A stretch of 64,000 nucleotides of DNA from Icerya purchasi (lineage: Eukaryota; Arthropoda; Insecta; Hemiptera; Monophlebidae). This document shows positions 22,205 to 35,311 of the stretch, piece after piece; position 1 is the stretch's first letter, and the number at the start of each line of letters is the position of its first letter. Both the position numbers and the translations under genes were made by a program. The stretch covers positions 592,001,643 through 592,065,642 of the forward strand of contig CM077115.1 of the NCBI GenBank assembly GCA_039619475.1, in the 5' to 3' direction. A model generated the notes under the pieces. It was not told the origin of the DNA and searched no databases. It saw only the letters and a list, made by a program, of their open reading frames with translations.

Positions 22205-24279
22205 TATATGATGTATCCGTCACTTTATCTGGTGCTAACATATTTACAATTTTAGAATAATGTTCAGGACCTATCGAATTGAGTAATGTTTGCTGTTTAT
22301 CTATATCAGATGCGATATCAGCTACATTGAAATATATCTCTAATCGTTCTATATATTGTTTGAAATTCTCTCTTGATTCGTCAAATGTTTCAAATTTGTA
22401 ATCTTTTGTTTCTCGCATTTTAGATATAGAAGACGAAGGTTTGTTTATTAACTGTTTAACTAAATTCATATATTCCATTTGCATTTTCATTTGCTTCTCT
22501 AATATTGATTCTAAATCTTTAACATCGACAACTGCCGTGTTGGTTTCCGGGTTTGAATCTGTCATTTTATATGTTTAATATGAATATATAAACAGGAGCC
22601 GTTTACGTGTAATAATAATAATTTTTGTACTCACAGATAATAAGTCCGCTTAAAATTATTTGATCGTAAATGGTATTGATAATCGTCTTCTGCGCACAAA
22701 AAAAAGTTATCACTGTATACTTAGAAAAAACAGTAAACCAACCATTCTCGTCGCCACTTTTATGTCTTGAATTTGATACTTGATTATATAATTAAGATAC
22801 GTGAGTTCATATTGATAAAAAACATGATTCTTTTAACATTACATTTGATTATCGTTTTATATAGAAAAAAGTAACATAAGTACAAGAATACATAAGTACA
22901 TGATACATGATAGAATGAATAACAATAATATATATATATATATACTAACCCGATCACGATATATCGATATAATAATTGATACTAAATAATATGTTACATA
23001 ATAAAATGAAAATACATAACAACTAATATTATTTTCATAAAAATTTTAATAAAGCCAATAAGGAAGAAGCTTTTCTTGTTTTGTTTAATAATGAAGCGAG
23101 CGGCTCATAAAAAAATAATAATAATTAGAAAAATCGACTCGACAATACTTGATGGGTGTTTTGTAGAGGACAAGAAAAAGTAAAGAAGTAAGTTGAAAAA
23201 CAGAAGCGATTAATTAATTTTCTACTGTGAAATAGTTTTTAATAAAAAAAGGAAAAGAACCATCAACGGCTACAACCACTTTGTAATTAACATGTTTATT
23301 AGTCACAAAACACGTTTTAACCGAAATTAAATTGATGGAATTGATTTCCTGCTGTTCCCCATCGCAATCACAATCGTAATGGTCGTATCCAATCTCTTCC
23401 CATAATTGCTGCTCGATTATTCTCATTTGTGATATAAAAGATTCCCTGTATAGAGCGGTTTTTGAATCGTACTTGAACTGAACATTCACCACAACATTCA
23501 AAAATTTCTTGTATATATGTATAGAATGATCTAATTTTTGATTTAAATTTTTTCTGCAAATTTAGTGTACCGAATAAATTACAGGGTAATATTGATATTG
23601 CAGTCCCACAGTCAACTTGTAATTTAACTGGCTGGCCATCTAAATAAACAGTTGCATAATAGCGATCAGAATTAGAATTACAATTTTTAATATTATAAAT
23701 ATCAGATATAGGTATAGGTTCTACAAAATTAGATTCACTATTATGTTTTTTCTGGTTAGTTTTCGATTTCATGAGTGTTGAGATGCATACTTTCTCAACA
23801 TGGCCTTTCTTATTACAGCTTTTACATGAAAGTGTATTTTTATCACGTTTGCAGTCTTTTGCAAGATGATTATCATATCCGCAATACATACATAATCTAT
23901 CAATTCCAAGGTGTTGATAATTAATTTTTCGCTTAAACGAGTTCGATCGCGCACGATTTTGATAATTTTGATTTAATCGAGTTTGGCTTTGGTGCCTCTG
24001 GTAGTTAAAATTACGATTTTTCGAACGAGGTTTATGTGTTGATATTTTATTAACTTCAGTAGGTGATGATACTGGTCGATTATTAGCTATTTCTTTTGAT
24101 ACATTAATAGCAACCTCATGTGTTAACGCTACTTCTTTAATATCTTTGAAGGTTTTTTTATTTGATTGTATAGCTTTTTGTCGCATATTTTCATCTCTTA
24201 ATCCTCGTATAAATTGTGATAGCAAAAATATGTCAGAAATATCAGCCTCACATTTTGGACAATATAATTCACATTTAGT
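22067..24279 (-). repeat. Array unit 11 (long, 2213 bp, open protease)
   Basis: Long form with the longer AT tract. The shifted-frame ORF is at 23214-23501 (95 aa, Asn89). A CpG loss lies at 22691 in the leader. Confidence 0.97.
22137..22565 (-). CDS. gag: Gag N-terminal half, unit 11
   Basis: 142 aa, consensus Ser97 class. Confidence 0.85.
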   Translation of the reverse strand: MTDSNPETNTAVVDVKDLESILEKQMKMQMEYMNLVKQLINKPSSSISKMRETKDYKFETFDESRENFKQYIERLEIYFNVADIASDIDKQQTLLNSIGPEHYSKIVNMLAPDKVTDTSYSEIVKRYTAERCPPKKCITTTT

Positions 24280-24417
24280 TATATACTTCTGTAACTCGCC
24301 GATGTAGTCTGTTACTGATTCGTGGCTTTTTTGTAATGCTGATAAAAATTTATGTCGTTGTAGTAATGCATTTTTTTGGTGGACATCGCTCTGCAGTATA
24401 TCGTTTAACAATTTCAC
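23368..24417 (-). pseudogene. gag-pro: Gag C-terminal half with full-length retropepsin end, unit 11
   Basis: 349 aa with Arg317 and the GRDW end. Arg135, Thr220. Thr for Ala at 272 directly after the DCG triad, and Gly for Asp at 283; both are private. Confidence 0.87.
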
Positions 24418-26490
24418 TATATGATGTATCCGTCACTTTATCTGGTGCTAACATATTTACAATTTTAGAATAATGTTCAGGACCTATCGAATTGAGTAAT
24501 GTTTGCTGTTTATCTATATCAGATGCGATATCAGCTACATTGAAATATATCTCTAATCGTTCTATATATTGTTTGAAATTCTCTCTTGATTCGTCAAATG
24601 TTTCAAATTTGTAATCTTTTGTTTCTCGCATTTTAGATATAGAAGACGAAGGTTTGTTTATTAACTGTTTAACTAAATTCATATATTCCATTTGCATTTT
24701 CATTTGCTTCTCTAATATTGATTCTAAATCTTTAACATCGACAACTGCCGTGTTGGTTTCCGGGTTTGAATCTGTCATTTTATATGTTTAATATGAATAT
24801 ATAAACAGGAGCCGTTTACGTGTAATAATAATAATTTTTGTACTCACAGATAATAAGTCCGCTTAAAATTATTTGATCGTAAATGGTATTGATAATCGTC
24901 TTCCGCGCACAAAAAAAAGTTATCACTGTATACTTAGAAAAAACAGTAAACCAACCATTCTCGTCGCCACTTTTATGTCTTGAATTTGATACTTGATTAT
25001 ATAATTAAGATACGTGAGTTCATATTGATAAAAAACATGATTCTTTTAACATTACATTTGATTATCGTTTTATATAGAAAAAAGTAACATAAGTACAAGA
25101 ATACATAAGTACATGATACATGATAGAATGAATAACAATAATATATATATATATACTAACCCGATCACGATATATCGATATAATAATTGATACTAAATAA
25201 TATGTTACATAATAAAATGAAAATACATAACAACTAATATTATTTTCATAAAAATTTTAATAAAGCCAATAAGGAAGAAGCTTTTCTTGTTTTGTTTGAT
25301 AATGAAGCAAGCGGCTCATAAAAAAATAATAATAATTAGAAAAATCGACTCGACAATACTTGATGGGTGTTTTGTAGAGGACAAGAAAAAGTAAAGAAGT
25401 AAGTTGAAAAACAGAAGCGATTAATTAATTTTCTACTGTGAAATAGTTTTTAATAAAAAAAGGAAAAGAACCATCAACGGCTACAACCACTTTGTAATTA
25501 ACATGTTTATTAGTCACAAAACGCGTTTTATCCGAAATTAAATTGATGGAATTGATTTCCTGCTGTTCCCCATCGCAATCACAATCGTAATGGTCGTATC
25601 CAATCTCTTCCCATAATTGCTGCTCGATTATTCTCATTTGTGATATAAAAGATTTCCTGTATAGAGCGGTTTTTGAATCGTACTTGAACTGAACATTCAC
25701 CACAACATTCAAAAATTTCTTGTATATATGTATAGAATGATCTAATTTTTGATTTAAATTTTTTCTGCAAATTTAGTGTATCGAATAAATTACAGGGTAA
25801 TATTGATATTGCAGCCCCACAGTCAACTTGTAATTTAACTGGCTGGCCATCTAAATAAACAGTTGCATAATAGCGATCAGAATTAGAATTACAATTTTTA
25901 ATATTATAAATATCAGATATAGGTATAGGTTCTACAAAATTAGATTCACTATTATGTTTTTTCTGGTTAGATTTCGATTTCATGAGTGTTGAGATGCATA
26001 CTTTCTCAACATGGCCTTTCTTATTACAGCTTTTACATGAAAGTGTATTTTTATCACGTTTGCAGTCTTTTGCAAGATGATTATCATATCCGTAATACAT
26101 ACATAATCTATCAATTCCAAGGTGTTGATAATTAATTTTTCGCTTAAACGAGTTCGATCGCGCACGATTTTGATAATTTTGATTTAATCGAGTTTGGCTT
26201 TGGTGCCTCTGGTAGTTAAAATTACAATTTTTCGAACGAGGTTTATGTGTTGATATTTTATTAACTTCAGTAGGTGATGATACTGGTCGATTATTAGCTA
26301 TTTCTTTTGATACATTAATAGCAACCTCATGTGTTAACGCTACTTCTTTAATATCTTTGAAGGTTTTTTTATTTGATTGTATAGCTTTTTGTCGCATATT
26401 TTCATCTCTTAATCCTCGTATAAATTGTGATAGCAAAAATATGTCAGAAATATCAGCCTCACATTTTGGACAATATAATTCACATTTAGT
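24280..26490 (-). repeat. Array unit 12 (long, 2211 bp, open protease)
   Basis: Long form. The shifted-frame ORF is at 25425-25712 (95 aa) with Lys20, Asp61, Arg64 and Asn89; the Asp61/Arg64 pair recurs only in units 28 and 29. Two further changes near 25299 and 25310 include a CpG loss. Confidence 0.97.
24350..24778 (-). CDS. gag: Gag N-terminal half, unit 12
   Basis: 142 aa, consensus Ser97 class. Confidence 0.85.
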   Translation of the reverse strand: MTDSNPETNTAVVDVKDLESILEKQMKMQMEYMNLVKQLINKPSSSISKMRETKDYKFETFDESRENFKQYIERLEIYFNVADIASDIDKQQTLLNSIGPEHYSKIVNMLAPDKVTDTSYSEIVKRYTAERCPPKKCITTTT

Positions 26491-26628
26491 TATATACTTC
26501 TGTAACTCGCCGATGTAGTCTGTTACTGATTCGTGGCTTTTTTGTAATGCTGATAAAAATTTATGTTGTTGTAGTAATGCATTTTTTTGGTGGACATCGC
26601 TCTGCAGTATATCGTTTAACAATTTCAC
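25579..26628 (-). pseudogene. gag-pro: Gag C-terminal half with full-length retropepsin end, unit 12
   Basis: 349 aa with Arg317. Tyr replaces the zinc ligand Cys179, so the first knuckle cannot bind zinc normally. Gln21, Cys135, and Glu for Gly at 325. Confidence 0.87.
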
Positions 26629-28702
26629 TATATGATGTATCCGTCACTTTATCTGGTGCTAACATATTTACAATTTTAGAATAATGTTCAGGACCTATCG
26701 AATTGAGTAATGTTTGCTGTTTATCTATATCAGATGCGATATCAGCTACATTGAAATATATCTCTAATCGTTCTATATATTGTTTGAAATTCTCTCTTGA
26801 TTCGTCAAATGTTTCAAATTTGTAATCTTTTGTTTCTCGCATTTTAGATATAGAAGACGAAGGTTTGTTTATTAACTGTTTAACTAAATTCATATATTCC
26901 ATTTGCATTTTCATTTGCTTCTCTAATATTGATTCTAAATCTTTAACATCGACAACTGCCGTGTTGGTTTCCGGGTTTGAATCTGTCATTTTATATGTTT
27001 AATATGAATATATAAACAGGAGCCGTTTACGTGTAATAATAATAATTTTTGTACTCACAGATAATAAGTCCGCTTAAAATTATTTGATCGTAAATGGTAT
27101 TGATAATCGTCTTCCGCGCACAAAAAAAAGTTATCACTGTATACTTAGAACAAACAGTAAACCAACCATTCTCGTCGCCACTTTTATGTCTTGAATTTGA
27201 TACTTGATTATATAATTAAGATACGTGAGTTCATATTGATAAAAAACATGATTCTTTTAACATTACATTTGATTATCGTTTTATATAGAAAAAAGTAACA
27301 TAAGTACAAGAATACATAAGTACATGATACATGATAGAATGAATAACAATAATATATATATATATACTAACCCGATCACGATATATCGATATAATAATTG
27401 ATACTAAATAATATGTTACATAATAAAATGAAAATACATAACAACTAATATTATTTTCATAAAAATTTTAATAAAGCCAATAAGGAAGAAGCTTTTCTTG
27501 TTTTGTTTAATAATGAAGCGAGCGGCTCATAAAAAAATAATAATAATTAGAAAAATCGACTCGACAATACTTGATGGGTGTTTTGTAGAGGACAAGAAAA
27601 AGTAAAGAAGTAAGTTGAAAAACAGAAGCGATTAATTAATTTTCTACTGTGAAATAGTATTTAATAAAAAAAGGAAAAGAACCATCAACGGCTACAACCA
27701 CTTTGTAATTAACATGTTTATTAGTCACAAAACACGTTTTAACCGAAATTAAATTGATGGAATTGATTTCCTGCTGTTCCCCATCGCAATCACAATCGTA
27801 ATGGTCGTATCCAATCTCTTCCCATAATTGCTGCTCGATTATTCTCATTTGTGATATAAAAGATTCCCTGTATAGAGCGGTTTTTGAATCGTACTTGAAC
27901 TGAACATTCACCACAACATTCAAAAATTTCTTGTATATATGTATAGAATGATCTAATTTTTGATTTAAATTTTTTCTGCAAATTTAGTGTATCGAATAAA
28001 TTACAGGGTAATATTGATATTGCAGCCCCACAGTCAACTTGTAATTTAACTGGCTGGCCATCTAAATAAACAGTTGCATAATAGCGATCAGAATTAGAAT
28101 TACAATTTTTAATATTATAAATATCAGATATAGGTATAGGTTCTACAAAATTAGATTCACTATTATGTTTTTTCTGGTTAGATTTCGATTTCATGAGTGT
28201 TGAGATGCATACTTTCTCAACATGGCCTTTCTTATTACAGCTTTTACATGAAAGTGTATTTTTATCACGTTTGCAGTCTTTTGCAAGATGATTATCATAT
28301 CCGTAATACATACATAATCTATCAATTCCAAGGTGTTGATAATTAATTTTTCGCTTAAACGAGTTCGATCGCGCACGATTTTGATAATTTTGATTTAATC
28401 GAGTTTGGCTTTGGTGCCTCTGGTAGTTAAAATTACGATTTTTCGAACGAGGTTTATGTGTTGATATTTTATTAACTTCAGTAGGTGATGATACTGGTCG
28501 ATTATTAGCTATTTCTTTTGATACATTAATAGCAACCTCATGTGTTAACGCTACTTCTTTAATATCTTTTAAGGTTTTTTTTATTTGATTGTATAGCTTT
28601 TTGTCGCATATTTTCATCTCTTAATCCTCGTATAAATTGTGATAGCAAAAATATGTCAGAAATATCAGCCTCACATTTTGGACAATATAATTCACATTTA
28701 GT
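26491..28702 (-). repeat. Array unit 13 (long, 2212 bp, open protease, frameshifted)
   Basis: Long form plus one extra T near 28577. The shifted-frame ORF is at 27636-27923 (95 aa, Tyr89). A private A-to-C change lies near 27151. Confidence 0.97.
26561..26989 (-). CDS. gag: Gag N-terminal half, unit 13
   Basis: 142 aa, consensus Ser97 class. Confidence 0.85.
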   Translation of the reverse strand: MTDSNPETNTAVVDVKDLESILEKQMKMQMEYMNLVKQLINKPSSSISKMRETKDYKFETFDESRENFKQYIERLEIYFNVADIASDIDKQQTLLNSIGPEHYSKIVNMLAPDKVTDTSYSEIVKRYTAERCPPKKCITTTT

Positions 28703-28840
28703 TATATACTTCTGTAACTCGCCGATGTAGTCTGTTACTGATTCGTGGCTTTTTTGTAATGCTGATAAAAATTTATGTTGTTGTAGTAATGCATTTTTTT
28801 GGTGGACATCGCTCTGCAGTATATCGTTTAACAATTTCAC
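27790..28840 (-). pseudogene. gag-pro: Gag C-terminal half and protease, extra frameshift, unit 13
   Basis: A run of seven T (plus strand) is eight here, near 28571-28580, shifting the frame after about residue 88. The capsid part is open at 28559-28840 and the rest at 27790-28617, still with Arg317 and GRDW at the end. It shares Tyr179 (lost zinc ligand) with unit 12. Arg135, Gln21. Confidence 0.87.
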
Positions 28841-30913
28841 TATATGATGTATCCGTCACTTTATCTGGTGCTAACATATTTACAATTTTAGAATAATGTT
28901 CAGGACCTATCGAATTGAGTAATGTTTGCTGTTTATCTATATCAGATGCGATATCAGCTACATTGAAATATATCTCTAATCGTTCTATATATTGTTTGAA
29001 ATTCTCTCTTGATTCGTCAAATGTTTCAAATTTGTAATCTTTTGTTTCTCGCATTTTAGATATAGAAGACGAAGGTTTGTTTATTAACTGTTTAACTAAA
29101 TTCATATATTCCATTTGCATTTTCATTTGCTTCTCTAATATTGATTCTAAATCTTTAACATCGACAACTGCCGTGTTGGTTTCCGGGTTTGAATCTGTCA
29201 TTTTATATGTTTAATATGAATATATAAACAGGAGCCGTTTACGTGTAATAATAATAATTTTTGTACTCACAGATAATAAGTCCGCTTAAAATTATTTGAT
29301 CGTAAATGGTATTGATAATCGTCTTCCGCGCACAAAAAAAAGTTATCACTGTATACTTAGAAAAAACAGTAAACCAACCATTCTCGTCGCCACTTTTATG
29401 TCTTGAATTTGATACTTGATTATATAATTAAGATACGTGAGTTCATATTGATAAAAAACATGATTCTTTTAACATTACATTTGATTATCGTTTTATATAG
29501 AAAAAAGTAACATAAGTACAAGAATACATAAGTACATGATACATGATAGAATGAATAACAATAATATATATATATATACTAACCCGATCACGATATATCG
29601 ATATAATAATTGATACTAAATAATATGTTACATAATAAAATGAAAATACATAACAACTAATATTATTTTCATAAAAATTTTAATAAAGCCAATAAGGAAG
29701 AAGCTTTTCTTGTTTTGTTTAATAATGAAGCGAGCGGCTCATAAAAAAATAATAATAATTAGAAAAATCGACTCGACAATACTTGATGGGTGTTTTGTAG
29801 AGGACAAGAAAAAGTAAAGAAGTAAGTTGAAAAACAGAAGCGATTAATTAATTTTCTACTGTGAAATAGTATTTAATAAAAAAAGGAAAAGAACCATCAA
29901 CGGCTACAACCACTTTGTAATTAACATGTTTATTAGTCACAAAACATGTTTTAACCGAAATTAAATTGATGGAATTGATTTCCTGCTGTTCCCCATCGCA
30001 ATCACAATCGTAATGGTCGTATCCAATCTCTTCCCATAATTGCTGCTCGATTATTCTCATTTGTGATATAAAAGATTCCCTGTATAGAGCGGTTTTTGAA
30101 TCATACTTGAACTGAACATTCACCACAACATTCAAAAATTTCTTGTATATATGTATAGAATGATCTAATTTTTGATTTAAATTTTTTCTGCAAATTTAGT
30201 GTATCGAATAAATTACAGGGTAATATTGATATTGCAGCCCCACAGTCAACTTGTAATTTAACTGGCTGGCCATCTAAATAAACAGTTGCATAATAGCGAT
30301 CAGAATTAGAATTACAATTTTTAATATTATAAATATCAGATATAGGTATAGGTTCTACAAAATTAGATTCACTATTATGTTTTTTCTGGTTAGATTTCGA
30401 TTTCATGAGTGTTGAGATGCATACTTTCTCAACATGGCCTTTCTTATTACAGCTTTTACATGAAAGTGTATTTTTATCACGTTTGCAGTCTTTTGCAAGA
30501 TGATTATCATATCCGCAATACATACATAATCTGTCAATTCCAAGGTGTTGATATTTAATTTTTCGCTTAAACGAGTTCGATCGCGCACGATTTTGATAAT
30601 TTTGATTTAATCGAGTTTGGCTTTGGTGCCTCTGGTAGTTAAAATTACAATTTTTCGAACGAGGTTTATGTGTTGATATTTTATTAACTTCAGTAGGTGA
30701 TGATACTGGTCGATTATTAGCTATTTCTTTTGATACATTAATAGCAACCTCATGTGTTAACGCTACTTCTTTAATATCTTTGAAGGTTTTTTTATTTGAT
30801 TGTATAGCTTTTTGTCGCATATTTTCATCTCTTAATCCTCGTATAAATTGTGATAGCAAAAATATGTCAGAAATATCAGCCTCACATTTTGGACAATATA
30901 ATTCACATTTAGT
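28703..30913 (-). repeat. Array unit 14 (long, 2211 bp)
   Basis: Long form, back to TGA at the protease stop. The shifted-frame ORF is at 29848-30135 (95 aa). A CpG loss lies near 29947. Confidence 0.97.
28773..29201 (-). CDS. gag: Gag N-terminal half, unit 14
   Basis: 142 aa, consensus Ser97 class. Confidence 0.85.
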   Translation of the reverse strand: MTDSNPETNTAVVDVKDLESILEKQMKMQMEYMNLVKQLINKPSSSISKMRETKDYKFETFDESRENFKQYIERLEIYFNVADIASDIDKQQTLLNSIGPEHYSKIVNMLAPDKVTDTSYSEIVKRYTAERCPPKKCITTTT

Positions 30914-31051
30914 TATATACTTCTGTAACTCGCCGATGTAGTCTGTTACTGATTCGTGGCTTTTTTGTAATGCTGATAAAAATTTATGTCGTTGTAGTAA
31001 TGCATTTTTTTGGTGGACATCGCTCTGCAGTATATCGTTTAACAATTTCAC
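30101..31051 (-). pseudogene. gag-pro: Gag C-terminal half and protease remnant, unit 14
   Basis: 316 aa; Cys135 and a private Lys for Asn at 166. Confidence 0.85.
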
Positions 31052-31412
31052 TATATGATGTATCCGTCACTTTATCTGGTGCTAACATATTTACAATTTT
31101 AGAATAATGTTCAGGACCTATCAAATTGAGTAATGTTTGCTGTTTATCTATATCAGATGCGATATCAGCTACATTGAAATATATCTCTAATCGTTCTATA
31201 TATTGTTTGAAATTCTCTCTTGATTCGTCAAATGTTTCAAATTTGTAATCTTTTGTTTCTCGCATTTTAGATATAGAAGACGAAGGTTTGTTTATTAACT
31301 GTTTAACTAAATTCATATATTCCATTTGCATTTTCATTTGCTTCTCTAATATTGATTCTAAATCTTTAACATCGACAACTGCCGTGTTGGTTTCCGGGTT
31401 TGAATCTGTCAT
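30984..31412 (-). CDS. gag: Gag N-terminal half, unit 15
   Basis: 142 aa, Leu97 class. Confidence 0.85.
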   Translation of the reverse strand: MTDSNPETNTAVVDVKDLESILEKQMKMQMEYMNLVKQLINKPSSSISKMRETKDYKFETFDESRENFKQYIERLEIYFNVADIASDIDKQQTLLNLIGPEHYSKIVNMLAPDKVTDTSYSEIVKRYTAERCPPKKCITTTT

Positions 31413-31588
31413 TTTATATGTTTAATATGAATATATAAACAGGAGCCGTTTACATGTAATAATAATAATTTTTGTACTCACAGATAATAAGTCCGCTTAA
31501 AATTATTTGATCGTAAATGGTATTGATAATCGTCTTCCACGCACAAAAAAAAGTTATCACTGTATACTTAGAAAAAACAGTAAACCAA

Positions 31589-31603
31589 CCATTCTCATCG
31601 CCA
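31589..31603 (-). promoter_or_regulatory. Altered primer binding site, unit 15
   Basis: The minus strand reads TGGCGATGAG at its start instead of TGGCGACGAG, a CpG to TpG change. This weakens the match to the tRNA-Ser end. The same change occurs in unit 20. Confidence 0.6.
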
Positions 31604-32311
31604 CTTTTATGTCTTGAATTTGATACTTGATTATATAATTAAGATACGTGAGTTCATATTGATAAAAAACATGATTCTTTTAACATTACATTTGATTATC
31701 GTTTTATATAGAAAAAAGTAACATAAGTACAAGAATACATAAGTACATGATACATGATAGAATGAATAACAATAATATATATATATATACTAACCCGATC
31801 ACGATATATCGATATAATAATTGATACTAAATAATATGTTACATAATAAAATGAAAATACATAACAACTAATATTATTTTCATAAAAATTTTAATAAAGC
31901 CAATAAGGAAGAAGCTTTTCTTGTTTTGTTTAATAATGAAGCGAGCGGCTCATAAAAAAATAATAATAATTAGAAAAATCGACTCGACAATACTTGATGG
32001 GTGTTTTGTAGAGGACAAGAAAAAGTAAAGAAGTAAGTTGAAAAACAGAAGCGATTAATTAATTTTCTACTGTGAAATAGTATTTAATAAAAAAAGGAAA
32101 AGAACCATCAACGGCTACAACCACTTTGTAATTAACATGTTTATTAGTCACAAAACACGTTTTAACCGAAATTAAATTGATGGAATTGATTTCCTGCTGT
32201 TCCCCATCGCAATCACAATCGTAATGGTAGTATCCAATCTCTTCCCATAATTGCTGCTCGATTATTCTCATTTGTGATATAAAAGATTCCCTGTATAGAG
32301 CGGTTTTTGAA

Positions 32312-33250
32312 TCATACTTCACCACAACATTCAAAAATTTCTTGTATATATGTATAGAATGATCTAATTTTTGATTTAAATTTTTTCTGCAAATTTAGTG
32401 TATCGAATAAATTACAGGGTAATATTGATATTGCAGCCCCACAGTCAACTTGTAATTTAACTGGCTGGCCATCTAAATAAACAGTTGCATAATAGCGATC
32501 AGAATTAGAATTACAATTTTTAATATTATAAATATCAGATATAGGTATAGGTTCTACAAAATTAGATTCACTATTATGTTTTTTCTGGTTAGATTTCGAT
32601 TTCATGAGTGTTGAGATGCATACTTTCTCAACATGGCCTTTCTTATTACAGCTTTTACATGAAAGTGTATTTTTATCACATTTGCAGTCTTTTGCAAGAT
32701 GATTATCATATCTGCAATACATACATAATCTATCAATTCCAAGGTGTTGATAATTAATTTTTCGCTTAAACGAGTTCGATCGCGCACGATTTTGATAATT
32801 TTGATTTAATCGAGTTTGGCTTTGGTGCCTCTGGTAGTTAAAATTACGATTTTTCGAACAAGGTTTATGTGTTGATATTTTATTAACTTCAGTAGGTGAT
32901 GATACTGGTCGATTATTAGCTATTTCTTTTGATACATTAATAGCAACCTCATGTGTTAACGCTACTTCTTTAATATCTTTGAAGGTTTTTTTATTTGATT
33001 GTATAGCTTTTTGTCGCATATTTTCATCTCTTAATCCTCGTATAAATTGTGATAGCAAAAATATGTCAGAAATATCAGCCTCACATTTTGGACAATATAA
33101 TTCACATTTAGTTATATACTTCTGTAACTCGCCGATGTAGTCTGTTACTGATTCGTGGCTTTTTTGTAATGCTGATAAAAATTTATGTTGTTGTAGTAAT
33201 GCATTTTTTTGGTGGACATCGCTCTGCAGTATATCGTTTAACAATTTCAC
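32312..33250 (-). pseudogene. gag-pro: Gag C-terminal half and protease remnant, unit 15
   Basis: 312 aa; Gln21, Arg135. Three private changes are all CpG losses: Cys for Arg at 131, Arg for Gly at 180 inside the first knuckle, and Cys for Arg at 191. Confidence 0.85.
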
Positions 33251-35311
33251 TATATGATGTATCCGTCACTTTATCTGGTGCTAACATATTTACAATTTTA
33301 GAATAATGTTCAGGACCTATCGAATTGAGTAATGTTTGCTGTTTATCTATATCAGATGCGATATCAGCTACATTGAAATATATCTCTAATCGTTCTATAT
33401 ATTGTTTGAAATTCTCTCTTGATTCGTCAAATGTTTCAAATTTGTAATCTTTTGTTTCTCGCATTTTAGATATAGAAGACGAAGGTTTGTTTATTAACTG
33501 TTTAACTAAATTCATATATTCCATTTGCATTTTCATTTGCTTCTCTAATATTGATTCTAAATCTTTAACATCGACAACTGCCGTGTTGGTTTCCGGGTTT
33601 GAATCTGTCATTTTATATGTTTAATATGAATATATAAACAGGAGCCGTTTACGTGTAATAATAATAATTTTTGTACTCACAGATAATAAGTCCGCTTAAA
33701 ATTATTTGATCGTAAATGGTATTGATAATCGTCTTCCGCGCACAAAAAAAAGTTATCACTGTATACTTAGAAAAAACAGTAAACCAACCATTCTCGTCGC
33801 CACTTTTATGTCTTGAATTTGATACTTGATTATATAATTAAGATACGTGAGTTCATATTGATAAAAAACATGATTCTTTTAACATTACATTTGATTATCG
33901 TTTTATATAGAAAAAAGTAACATAAGTACAAGAATACATAAGTACATGATACATGATAGAATGAATAACAATAATATATATATATATACTAACCCGATCA
34001 CGATATATCGATATAATAATTGATACTAAATAATATGTTACATAATAAAATGAAAATACATAACAACTAATATTATTTTCATAAAAATTTTAATAAAGCC
34101 AATAAGGAAGAAGCTTTTCTTGTTTTGTTTAATAATGAAGCGAGCGGCTCATAAAAAAATAATAATAATTAGAAAAATCGACTCGACAATACTTGATGGG
34201 TGTTTTGTAGAGGACAAGAAAAAGTAAAGAAGTAAGTTGAAAAACAGAAGCGATTAATTAATTTTCTACTGTGAAATAGTATTTAATAAAAAAAGGAAAA
34301 GAACCATCAACGGCTACAACCACTTTGTAATTAACATGTTTATTAGTCACAAAACACGTTTTAACCGAAATTAAATTGATGGAATTGATTTCCTGCTGTT
34401 CCCCATCGCAATCACAATCGTAATGGTCGTATCCAATCTCTTCCCATAATTGCTGCTCGATTATTCTCATTTGTGATATAAAAGATTCCCTGTATAGAGC
34501 GGTTTTTGAATCATACTTCACCACAACATTCAAAAATTTCTTGTATATATGTATAGAATGATCTAATTTTTGATTTAAATTTTTTCTGCAAATTTAGTGT
34601 ATCGAATAAATTACAGGGTAATATTGATATTGCAGCCCCACAGTCAACTTGTAATTTAACTGGCTGGCCATCTAAATAAACAGTTGCATAATAGCGATCA
34701 GAATTAGAATTACAATTTTTAATATTATAAATATCAGATATAGGTATAGGTTCTACAAAATTAGATTCACTATTATGTTTTTTCTGGTTAGATTTCGATT
34801 TCATGAGTGTTGAGATGCATACTTTCTCAACATGGCCTTTCTTATTACAGCTTTTACATGAAAGTGTATTTTTATCACGTTTGCAGTCTTTTGCAAGATG
34901 GTTATCATTTCCGCAATACATACATAATCTATCAATTCCAAGGTGTTGATAATTAATTTTTCGCTTAAACGAGTTCGATCGCGCACGATTTTGATAATTT
35001 TGATTTAATCGAGTTTGGCTTTGGTGCCTCTGGTAGTTAAAATTACAATTTTTCGAACGAGGTTTATGTGTTGATATTTTATTAACTTCAGTAGGTGATG
35101 ATACTGGTCGATTATTAGCTATTTCTTTTGATACATTAATAGCAACCTCATGTGTTAACGCTACTTCTTTAATATCTTTGAAGGTTTTTTTATTTGATTG
35201 TATAGCTTTTTGTCGCATATTTTCATCTCTTAATCCTCGTATAAATTGTGATAGCAAAAATATGTCAGAAATATCAGCCTCACATTTTGGACAATATAAT
35301 TCACATTTAGT
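33113..35311 (-). repeat. Array unit 16 (short, 2199 bp)
   Basis: Short form. The shifted-frame ORF is at 34258-34533 (91 aa). A silent A-to-G change lies near 34901. Confidence 0.97.
33183..33611 (-). CDS. gag: Gag N-terminal half, unit 16
   Basis: 142 aa, consensus Ser97 class. Confidence 0.85.
   Translation of the reverse strand: MTDSNPETNTAVVDVKDLESILEKQMKMQMEYMNLVKQLINKPSSSISKMRETKDYKFETFDESRENFKQYIERLEIYFNVADIASDIDKQQTLLNSIGPEHYSKIVNMLAPDKVTDTSYSEIVKRYTAERCPPKKCITTTT

Larger units (their letters stand above)
30914..33112 (-). repeat. Array unit 15 (short, 2199 bp, CpG-depleted)
   Basis: Short form. The shifted-frame ORF is at 32059-32334 (91 aa) with Tyr for Asp at position 40 of the long form. 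It has the largest number of CpG losses noted: near 31452, 31538 and 31597 in the leader and primer site, and near 32680, 32713 and 32860 in the second Gag frame. Confidence 0.97.
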
